Made by a program: the position numbers and the translations under genes. Positions 1 to 6,095 of a stretch of DNA of 64,000 bases are shown in pieces. Numbering within the stretch: position 1 is the first letter of the stretch; every line of letters begins with the position of its first letter. Source of the stretch: Ruminococcus sp. (GTDB lineage: Bacteria > Bacillota > Clostridia > Oscillospirales > Ruminococcaceae); assembly GCA_017437285.1 (NCBI GenBank), contig JAFSBM010000058.1, forward strand, positions 1 through 64,000, written 5' to 3'. The notes beneath the pieces are model-generated. The model saw only the letters and a program-made list of their open reading frames with translations, did no database searches and was not told the origin of the DNA.

Positions 1-41
1 GGTACTATGACCTCTGCTGACTTCTCATAGTTCGTTGTTAC

Positions 42-134
42 TATAGGGCATCTCTAAAAACCCGTTTGATTAAAGAAAAAGCAGATAGGTATGACAGCTA
101 CAAGGAAACCTCCCTTGGAGTGCGAAAGCACGCC
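42..134 (+). repeat. Family B palindromic repeat, truncated copy (B1)
   Basis: Starts with the family B terminus TATAGGGCATCTCTAAAAA and continues through the core CCTCCCTTGGAGTGCG at 109-124. The same parts occur in the long copy at 26437-26615, here arranged like the reverse complement of that copy's right half. The second terminus is missing. No transposase is encoded. Bases 1-41 and 135-197 show nothing I can assign. The open frame across this stretch (66-347) is repeat-derived and not a credible gene. Confidence 0.6.
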
Positions 135-197
135 TTAGTATCAGATTTCTGTTCGTCAGGCTACGATTTCGCTATTGCTTCTTCTCTCCCACATCTC

Positions 198-357
198 ATA
201 CCAATCCCTAAAACAACAGTAGACAAATCTAATGGCATAAATGTTGTATGTCATCGTTGGACTTACTCACCATACGACAGTATGCTTTCGTCGTCCGCCT
301 TGACATACAGCATTTCTGCTCATCATCTTTGTCTACTAACATTTTAGGGATTGGTAT
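198..357 (+). mobile_element. Family A MITE-like palindromic element (A1)
   Basis: A 160 bp element bounded by ATACCAATCCCTAAAA and its inverted complement TTTTAGGGATTGGTAT. The inverted similarity continues inward (GTAGACAAA), so nearly the whole element can fold into one hairpin. Near-identical copies lie at 23868-24027, 27004-27164 and 41759-41918. It has no coding capacity. The TA at each end could be a duplicated target, as for IS630/mariner-type elements, but this is inference. This copy interrupts the relaxase reading frame to its right. Confidence 0.8.
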
Positions 358-777
358 GAAAACATAAAAGTTTGGATTTCTTGATTGAAAATCTTTCATT
401 TATTCTTTCAGACATTCTGCAACAAGTTCAGCATCCTCTGTCCCGACACCCGAATCATCCATTTTACCAATTTGTACAACGTCCTCGTAAAAGCTTTTTC
501 GTTTGTCGGCAGCTGTAACAACTGTATTTGACGGTTTCTGATGAAATAAGCTCTCATAATATGTACCGTGAATTTTTCTGTCTTTTCGCTTCTGTTTTGC
601 ATTATAACGCTCTGTCGATTCAGCGAAAAGCTGGTCGTAAGCCTCACCCAAATCCTGACGGATAAATGTAACATTATCCTTGATTCTGTTTCGGTCAATA
701 TTCTCCGCAATGAACTCCCGATTATTATGTGTAAGGCTGCCCTTACCCTGACAGAACGAAATTCTCTTTTCTTTCAT
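358..777 (-). pseudogene. MobV-type relaxase (Mob/Pre), broken N-terminal remnant
   Basis: The start at 777 follows a good RBS (GAGGTGAATT). The N-terminus (KISF-QGKGSLTHNNREF-then-NVTFI) and the later VVQIGK-DDSG-GT segment are typical of plasmid recombination/mobilization relaxases, which usually run to 350-500 residues. The intact frame ends after 125 codons at a TAA (400-402). Reading past that stop gives MKDFQSRNPNFYVF, the expected family continuation, so TAA probably replaced a Tyr codon. Homology then stops exactly at the family A element ending at 357. The gene therefore has a nonsense mutation and an insertion, and the catalytic His cluster is absent. It cannot make a working relaxase. 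Confidence 0.75.
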
Positions 778-1066
778 AATTCACCTCATTTCATATTCAC
801 AATGGGCAAGCACAAACCGTCACGATTGATTGATGAGAGTGACGGCAGTGTGCTTGCGATAAGACGGCTCAAAGAGCCGTGATTTACAAAAGGCTGCGCC
901 ATTTGTAACGCCATAGTACTTGTGACGGAGAATTCTTCCTCCATCACAAATACAGGCGCTCTCTGAGAGGCAGCCGTTCCCTCTGCACTCCCTTGCGTGA
1001 CGGTTGGTGACAGTTGTGACGGTTATTTTATACCGCCACAAAAACCGTCACAGCCGTCACGAACTG
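778..1066. repeat. CCGTCAC/GTGACGG repeat region between mob and repA-like genes
   Basis: Seven exact copies of GTGACGG or CCGTCAC occur at about 817, 839, 922, 997, 1016, 1045 and 1054, with further near matches such as CTGTCAC at 1064. The block lies directly upstream of the relaxase remnant and just past the stop of the RepA-like ATPase gene. Origins of transfer and replication of mobilizable elements are usually found in such places, so these may be iterons or part of an oriT. I see no convincing gene here; the 73-codon minus-strand frame (820-1041) is low-complexity and repeat-driven. Confidence 0.45.
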
Positions 1067-2218
1067 TCACAGGGATTCACTTGCTAAGTGAAATTCAAGA
1101 AATCTCCCCTCATGATTTTTTGTATAACGATAACTTATTCCATATTCATTAAACAGCCTGCCTGCATTGACATTCAGCTTTTTCGTAAGCGAATTAACAG
1201 GAATACCCATCTGCAAAATTTTTGATAAATCAGTTGCATTTCCAATCCAATCCGGTGTATCTTTTGTAATCAATTTTGCTATTTCATCAAGCAATGGTTC
1301 AGCAGGTTCTTTCCATAATTCATTTTCCACACGTTCCAAATCCCAAGCAAGTGTTTGTACATTACGGATAAGATGAAATTTTCTGTCTTGTTGGTCACGT
1401 CCTGAAATTTCAAGAACGGCATTTCTACTGGTGCGTTTTTCTTTGTGAAGAAGAAATGCACCGTCAGCTGCTCCAAGCAATCCATTTGTTCCCGAAATCA
1501 TATCAAATCCGTCATCTGCTTTTTGCTTTCTTGTATGATGAACAAGCAACAGGCATATTCCCATACTGTCGGCAAAAGATTTCAATTGCGTTATGATTTC
1601 ATAATCCGTTGCATAGCTGTAATTATCGCTGTCACATTCACGGACTTTCTGCAAGGTGTCTATAATAATAAGATTGGTATCAGGGTGATTGGTTATGAAA
1701 CTTCGCAGCTGTTCATTTAAACCTTGTCCGAGTGATTTTGAAGCTACTGAAAAGAAAAGATTTTCAGTCATTTCTGTACCAAACATTCTGTAAAGTCTTG
1801 CCTGTAAACGCTTGTAATCATCTTCCAAAGCAAGATAAAGTACTGTTCCTTTACGGACTTCGCAATTCCACATAGATGTCCCCGAACTTACGTGATAGGC
1901 TATCTGTGCCATCATAAAGCTTTTACCGACTTTCGGAGAGCCGACAAACAAATAAGTTCCCGGATAAAGCAGACCGTCAATAATCGGTGCTTTTCCTGTG
2001 TACACCATTTCATAAAGTTCAGGCATCGATATCGTTTCAATGTAATTTGGATTCATCTTATTGAGCATTTCTATCTGCTTTCGGGCGAAATATTCAGCTT
2101 CAGGGTTGCAATTTTTCTTAGTTTCTGTTATAATAGTATTGGTAAAGTTTTTGAATGACTGCTCCGCACCTGCGTCAACAGGTGCATACGGAGCGGTCAT
2201 TTCTTCTTTTATAGTCAT
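1067..2218 (-). CDS. RepA-like AAA/RecA-fold ATPase of the mobile element
   Basis: A 383-residue RecA-fold ATPase resembling plasmid RepA helicases (AAA_25 type). A Walker A motif (VGSPKVGKS) lies near residue 95 and a Walker B strand NLIIIDTLQKV about 100 residues later, followed by LLLVHHTRK and an SGTNGLLGAADG segment typical of the family. It is probably a hexameric helicase or loader for replication of the excised element. The start at 2218 is chosen over an upstream ATG at 2263 because AAAGGAGAATAAG precedes it and the gene then begins just after the stop of the ribbon-helix-helix gene (2221-2223). The C-terminus is winged-helix-like with no recognised motif. Confidence 0.75.
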   Translation of the reverse strand: MTIKEEMTAPYAPVDAGAEQSFKNFTNTIITETKKNCNPEAEYFARKQIEMLNKMNPNYIETISMPELYEMVYTGKAPIIDGLLYPGTYLFVGSPKVGKSFMMAQIAYHVSSGTSMWNCEVRKGTVLYLALEDDYKRLQARLYRMFGTEMTENLFFSVASKSLGQGLNEQLRSFITNHPDTNLIIIDTLQKVRECDSDNYSYATDYEIITQLKSFADSMGICLLLVHHTRKQKADDGFDMISGTNGLLGAADGAFLLHKEKRTSRNAVLEISGRDQQDRKFHLIRNVQTLAWDLERVENELWKEPAEPLLDEIAKLITKDTPDWIGNATDLSKILQMGIPVNSLTKKLNVNAGRLFNEYGISYRYTKNHEGRFLEFHLASESL

Positions 2219-2220
2219 TC

Positions 2221-2541
2221 TTATTCTCCTTTCAAGCCATAGAGTGTGATGTTGATTAAGCATATTGTTTCAAGCAGTTCGGTATCAATATTTGCACCGT
2301 TTTCTATTCTTTTCAGTTCTGCAAGAACCTCAGCAAGCTGATTTTTCAGAGCCTTATACACTCTCGGATTGCCCTGTACAACAACATCACGGCAGAGAAG
2401 TTGTTTCACGATATAGTCTTGTTTTGTCATTCCCGAAAGAGCCACAGCTGAGTTGATTAGCTGATCTTCTTCAGGCGATACACGAAAACCAATTGTTTTA
2501 GCTCTGAATCTGCCCTTGCTATCAAGATTTTTCGCTGACAT
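2221..2541 (-). CDS. Ribbon-helix-helix / MobC-like mobilization accessory protein
   Basis: A 106-residue protein with an Arc/MobC-like N-terminal region (KTIGFRVSPEEDQLINSAV followed by MTKQDYIVKQLL) and a helical C-terminus. Relatives sit beside integrases and relaxases in Firmicute mobile elements and probably bind DNA as relaxosome accessory proteins or regulators. The ATG at 2541 is preferred over a GTG at 2550 because GGGAGG lies 8 bases before it. It overlaps the end of the integrase gene by 20 bases, suggesting one transcript from xis through int to repA-like. Confidence 0.65.
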   Translation of the reverse strand: MSAKNLDSKGRFRAKTIGFRVSPEEDQLINSAVALSGMTKQDYIVKQLLCRDVVVQGNPRVYKALKNQLAEVLAELKRIENGANIDTELLETICLINITLYGLKGE

Positions 2542-3619
2542 AATTTTCACCTCCCTTCTTTAACTCACCAAGCTTATTCGCCATTTCTGTCTGCTTAGAT
2601 GGGAACAGATGTGCATAACGATAGGTGATTTCGATACTCTCGTGTCCTACACGGTCAGCGATTGCTACCGCCGAGAAGCCGAGTTCAATAAGTAGGGAAA
2701 CGTGACTATGACGCAGATCGTGGATACGGATACGCTTCAATCCGGTTGCTTTCACACCTCTGTCCATTTCGTGATGCAGATAGCTTTTGGATATGGGGAA
2801 AAGGCGGTCATCAGGCTTCTGGTCATACAGCATATTGATGTACTCCTGCATTTCCTCACAAAGAAAATCGGGTATTTTGATTGTGCGGTTACTTTTCTTG
2901 GTCTTGGGATCAGTGATGACATCCTGATTCTTAATACGCTGATAGGACTTCGAGATAGTGACTGTCTGATTCTTGAAATCAAAGTCCTCAGCTGTGAGAG
3001 CAAGCAGCTCACCGAGACGGATTCCGCACCAATACAGCATCTCAAACGCATAGTAGGAGAGAGGCTTATCCATCATCACTTCGGAGAATTTCAGGTACTC
3101 GTCCTTTGTCCAGAAGTTCATTTCTTTGGCATTTTTCACGCCGATACTTCCAGCTTTGGCAGCAGGATTGGCACTGAGATCATAGAATCGGACAGCATGA
3201 TTAAAGATACAAGAAAGCTGATTATGCAGATTTTTCAGATAGGTTTCAGAATAGGGCTTGCCGTTTTTATCACGATAACGAAGAAGTTCATTCTGCCACG
3301 AAAGAACGTCCCTCGCCTGAATGTCTTTCATACGCTTTTCCCCGAAATAGGGGAGTATCTTCGACTTGATGACATAAGCTTTATGCTCCCATGTATTCTG
3401 TTTCAAGCGACTTTTCATATCCTCCTCATAGAGCTTATAAAAGTCCTTGAACAGCATATCCAGATCACCATTTTGCTGGAGCAGAAATCTTCGCTCCCAG
3501 TCCTGAGCTTCACGTTTGGTAACAAAGCCACGCTTACATTTTTGCTTGCGTTTGCCATCCCAGTCATCATAACGTACCATAGCATACCATGAGCCGTTTT
3601 TATCTTTATGAATTGACAT
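2522..3619 (-). CDS. int: Tyrosine site-specific recombinase (integrase, Tn916/phage type)
   Basis: A 365-residue tyrosine recombinase. The N-terminus has an AP2-like arm-binding region (DGKRKQKCKRGFVTKREAQDW) and a SAM-like core-binding domain around residues 60-160. The catalytic domain shows Arg in CGIRLGELLAL, the HDLRHSH box, GHES and a Tyr in RYAHLFP. It should excise and integrate the surrounding element. It begins exactly at the end of the excisionase gene (3619), so the two are translationally coupled. All catalytic residues are present, so the recombinase looks intact although the mobilization gene of the same element is dead. Confidence 0.92.
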   Translation of the reverse strand: MSIHKDKNGSWYAMVRYDDWDGKRKQKCKRGFVTKREAQDWERRFLLQQNGDLDMLFKDFYKLYEEDMKSRLKQNTWEHKAYVIKSKILPYFGEKRMKDIQARDVLSWQNELLRYRDKNGKPYSETYLKNLHNQLSCIFNHAVRFYDLSANPAAKAGSIGVKNAKEMNFWTKDEYLKFSEVMMDKPLSYYAFEMLYWCGIRLGELLALTAEDFDFKNQTVTISKSYQRIKNQDVITDPKTKKSNRTIKIPDFLCEEMQEYINMLYDQKPDDRLFPISKSYLHHEMDRGVKATGLKRIRIHDLRHSHVSLLIELGFSAVAIADRVGHESIEITYRYAHLFPSKQTEMANKLGELKKGGENYVSEKS

Positions 3620-3822
3620 TACTGCTCACCTTCTTTCTTTTCTGGAGCGTTCACCGTGTATACCCTTTCATTGAAATATTCACGGTTTACTCTGCCGGTG
3701 ATGGTGATGTAGCCCTTGGCATCAAGTTCGGCATTGAGCTTTTTGATGATTTTGTACGCATACGGAACGGAGATTTCCATAACCTCAGCGACTTCCTCTG
3801 CACGGATAAATTTTTCTGACAT
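3619..3822 (-). CDS. xis: Excisionase-like small helix-turn-helix protein
   Basis: A 67-residue basic protein beginning FIRAEEVAEVMEISVPYAYKII, a MerR/excisionase-type winged-helix sequence, followed by a lysine-rich tail. A gene of this size directly before a tyrosine integrase is usually the directionality factor (Xis). It is the first gene of the leftward operon driven from 3923-3951. The function is inferred from family resemblance and position. Confidence 0.7.
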   Translation of the reverse strand: MSEKFIRAEEVAEVMEISVPYAYKIIKKLNAELDAKGYITITGRVNREYFNERVYTVNAPEKKEGEQ

Positions 3823-3900
3823 AGATAGTCATTCCTTTCATGTTTTTGTTCTGTGTTATATCAGACACCGTTTTGTATCCGATAAAGCAAAGTTCTCTTT

Positions 3901-4021
3901 CTAAACATTTTTGCTTAATATCATTATACTAAACAAATTTGCTTTTGTCAACCCCTAAATGAAAATTTTTCTAAATTTTTTTGTTTAGTATCCGTTGACT
4001 ATCTTAAACAAATATGTTATA
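3901..4021. promoter_or_regulatory. Four-site operator array between divergent xis and XRE genes
   Basis: Four 18 bp imperfect palindromes with consensus yTAAACAaaTtTGyTTaa lie at 3901-3918, 3929-3946, 3971-3988 (inverted, more degenerate) and 4004-4021. The second fills the -35/-10 spacer of the leftward promoter and the fourth fills that of the rightward promoter. A repressor bound there would shut both promoters. The neighbouring XRE protein is the natural candidate, but this is inferred from position only. Confidence 0.6.
3923..3951 (-). promoter_or_regulatory. SigA-type promoter for xis-int operon
   Basis: On the minus strand TTGACA (3946-3951) and TATAAT (3923-3928) are separated by exactly 17 bases. 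Both hexamers are perfect. The spacer contains an operator palindrome. It drives the excisionase, integrase and downstream genes. Confidence 0.75.
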
Positions 4022-4023
4022 AT
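3995..4023 (+). promoter_or_regulatory. SigA-type promoter for the XRE regulator
   Basis: TTGACT (3995-4000), 17-base spacer, TATAAT (4018-4023), 40 bases before the XRE start codon. The spacer holds an operator palindrome (4004-4021), which implies autoregulation. Confidence 0.75.
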
Positions 4024-4063
4024 GTCTTTACAAACAGAACTATTTTATAAGGAGTGAACCACC

Positions 4064-4555
4064 ATGTCCATTATCGGAAATAAGATACACCGTATTCGTG
4101 ATCTGAGAAGAATGACGCAGAAACAGCTTGGTGTTGCAGTAGGATTTGATGAGAAATCCGCTGATGTCCGTATCGCACAGTATGAATCAGGTACTCGCAC
4201 ACCAAAGCAGGCACTTGTTGAGAAGCTTGCCGAAGTGCTTGATGTGAATCCACGCTTTCTCGCCGATGACGAGATACTTGGAGCGGAGGGGATTATGATG
4301 ATGCTTTTTGAGCTTGACGAGCATTATCCAATCATTATTGAGGACTGTGAGGACGAATACGGCAACAAACGCAAGGGTGTTGTTTTCGACTCTATTCTGA
4401 TGACTGGTTTCCTTTCTGAGTGGCAGAGACGAAAAAAAGACCTTGCTGACGGTAAAATCAGCAAGGCCGAATATACAGAATGGAAGCTTAACTGGCCGAA
4501 AACGACCGATGATTGCGGTAAACATGAGCCCTCGAAAGAGTGGCGCAACGTCTAA
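4064..4555 (+). CDS. XRE-family transcriptional regulator of the mobile element
   Basis: A 163-residue protein with an N-terminal helix-turn-helix domain (residues about 5-70: IHRIRDLRRMTQKQLG and AQYESGTRTPKQALVEKLAEVL). A C-terminal region of unknown function follows, ending in a charged helix and a WKLNWPKT segment often seen in regulators of Firmicute integrative elements. The start has AAGGAG upstream. It is divergent from the xis-int operon and shares a 240 bp control region with it, so it is likely the repressor keeping the element integrated. Confidence 0.8.
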   Translation: MSIIGNKIHRIRDLRRMTQKQLGVAVGFDEKSADVRIAQYESGTRTPKQALVEKLAEVLDVNPRFLADDEILGAEGIMMMLFELDEHYPIIIEDCEDEYGNKRKGVVFDSILMTGFLSEWQRRKKDLADGKISKAEYTEWKLNWPKTTDDCGKHEPSKEWRNV

Positions 4556-4621
4556 GCCACCTGAATTGCAGAACAATTCAGTTCAGCTCCCTGTTATCAA
4601 ATTGTTATCACTGAGATTTTA
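4556..4621. other. Probable chromosome/mobile-element junction near guaA 3' end
   Basis: Short stretch between the XRE gene and the guaA terminator. It contains the direct repeat TTATCAAATTGTTATCA at about 4594-4610. The 3' end of guaA is a well-known insertion site for Firmicute integrative elements, and the element genes stop here. The other end lies outside the window, so no att duplication can be confirmed. Confidence 0.35.
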
Positions 4622-4659
4622 AGGCTTCGGAAACAGCGTAGATACGCTGTTTCCGAGGT
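4622..4659 (-). terminator. Intrinsic terminator of guaA
   Basis: A long symmetric stem, CGGAAACAGCGTA with its complement around a two-base loop, lies just past the guaA stop on the minus strand. The T-run is weak (CCTTAAAATC), so it may also act as a 3' stabiliser. Confidence 0.6.
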
Positions 4660-4667
4660 CTTGTTTA

Positions 4668-5648
4668 TTATTCCCATTCGATAGTGCCGATAGGCTTAGG
4701 AGTGAGGTCATAGAGAACACGGTTAATGCCCTCAACTTCGGAAGTGATACGAGCAGTAATCTTGTGGAGGAGAGCATAGGGGATTTCCTCAATAGTAGCA
4801 GACATAGCATCTGTAGTATTGACAGCACGGATAATAGCTGGCCAACCCTCATATCTCTTGTCATTCTTTACACCAACGCTCTTCATATCGGGGACAGCGA
4901 TGAAATACTGCCATACAGTCTTATTAAGACCTGCGTTATCGAATTCCTCACGGAGAATAGCGTCAGCCTCACGGAGAGCGTTAAGACGGTCACGAGTAAT
5001 AGCACCAAGGCATCTTACACCAAGACCGGGGCCTGGGAATGGCTGACGGTCAACCATTTCAGCAGGAAGACCAAGAGCCTTACCTACAACACGAACCTCA
5101 TCCTTATAGAGAAGCTTAACAGGCTCAACAAGCTCAAACTGCATATCTTCGGGAAGTCCGCCGACATTGTGGTGAGCCTTAACGCCGTCGCTTTCGAGAA
5201 TATCGGGGTAAATAGTACCCTGAGCGAGGAATGAGATACCCTCAAGCTTGCTTGCTTCCTCATCGAATACCTTGATAAATTCACCGCCAATGATTTTACG
5301 CTTCTTTTCGGGAGCGTCAACGCCAGCAAGGAGATCGAGGAAACGGTCTGTTGCGTCGATGTAAATAAGATTAGCGTCAAGCTGGTTCTGGAAAACCTCA
5401 ATAACCTGTTCGCTTTCGCCCTTTCGCATAAGTCCGTGGTTAACGTGAACGCATACCAGCTGTTTGCCGATAGCTTTGATAAGCAGAGCTGCAACAACTG
5501 AGCTGTCAACACCGCCTGAAAGTGCAAGCAGAACCTTTTTGTCGCCTACCTGAGCCTTTACAGCAGCAATCTGCTCGTCGATAAAAGCATTAGCAAGCTC
5601 CGGAGTTGTGATACGCACCATTGTATCAGGTCTTTTGTTTGAATCCAT
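4668..5648 (-). CDS. guaA: GMP synthase ATP-pyrophosphatase subunit, without glutaminase domain
   Basis: Converts XMP to GMP using ATP and ammonia. The PP-loop SGGVDSS lies at residues 44-50; the XMP-binding and dimerization half includes FPGPGLGVRCLG and the family's invariant C-terminus KPIGTIEWE. It has 326 residues against about 510 for the usual bacterial enzyme, because the N-terminal class I glutamine amidotransferase domain is missing. The start is genuine: GAAGGAGG precedes ATG and no upstream coding homology is visible. This is the two-subunit arrangement known from archaea (GuaAb), in which a separate GuaAa supplies ammonia. No amidotransferase gene is present in this window. Confidence 0.9.
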   Translation of the reverse strand: MDSNKRPDTMVRITTPELANAFIDEQIAAVKAQVGDKKVLLALSGGVDSSVVAALLIKAIGKQLVCVHVNHGLMRKGESEQVIEVFQNQLDANLIYIDATDRFLDLLAGVDAPEKKRKIIGGEFIKVFDEEASKLEGISFLAQGTIYPDILESDGVKAHHNVGGLPEDMQFELVEPVKLLYKDEVRVVGKALGLPAEMVDRQPFPGPGLGVRCLGAITRDRLNALREADAILREEFDNAGLNKTVWQYFIAVPDMKSVGVKNDKRYEGWPAIIRAVNTTDAMSATIEEIPYALLHKITARITSEVEGINRVLYDLTPKPIGTIEWE

Positions 5649-5729
5649 AATATTTCCTCCTTCACCGGCGAAGAATCAAGCCGGGATATATATCAAACCT
5701 GTCGTCATTGACAGGAATGAATGCTAAAT

Positions 5730-6095
5730 TCAGTCAGACGGATTATCTGCATTTTTGCAGGATACAAAGCCGTTTGTTTCAAGTGTACGAATGAACATTG
5801 AAAGTCGCTCATACAGGGGCAGAGCCTTTTCGCCGAAATGCTCCTCAACAGGCTTGCCAATATCGAAAACGGTCTTTTCTCCGTCAATCTGAAGCCATAT
5901 GAAGCTTCCCATTTCATCGAGATGAATATGGGAAACCTTTGGCTTTTTAATGAGTTTCTGTGCAATTTTGTTGGCAATTCCCTTATTTTCCATATGCAGG
6001 GTAACGAGTCCGTCATCTTCAACGGACCACTTTATTTCCTCATTGCGGACGGGAATTTTTTCAACATAATTTTCGTCTTTGTTTTTACTTTTCAT
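5730..6095 (-). CDS. PqqD-like small protein coupled to the OPT transporter
   Basis: A 121-residue protein with the fold signature of PqqD-type peptide chaperones: IHLDEMGSFIWLQIDGEKTVFDIG, then LYERLSMFIRTLETNGFV. PqqD domains normally present RiPP precursor peptides to radical SAM enzymes. No precursor or modifying enzyme is visible nearby. Its start codon overlaps the last 11 bases of the oligopeptide transporter gene, so the two are translationally coupled. That linkage suggests a role in handling peptides moved by the transporter, which is inference. Confidence 0.65.
   Translation of the reverse strand: MKSKNKDENYVEKIPVRNEEIKWSVEDDGLVTLHMENKGIANKIAQKLIKKPKVSHIHLDEMGSFIWLQIDGEKTVFDIGKPVEEHFGEKALPLYERLSMFIRTLETNGFVSCKNADNPSD

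Noticed and set aside
1..41. Possible end of an insertion sequence or intron at the left edge
   Set aside because: Too short to assign and no frame or structure can be supported within the window.
66..347. 93-codon open frame on the plus strand
   Set aside because: It spans parts of repeat B1 and A1; the sequence recurs non-coding elsewhere, so it is repeat-derived.
820..1041. 73-codon minus-strand frame in the CCGTCAC region
   Set aside because: Low complexity driven by the GTGACGG repeats, no RBS and no recognised homology.
2702..3592. Long 296-codon plus-strand frame
   Set aside because: It is the antisense shadow of the integrase gene, which has clear catalytic motifs on the minus strand.
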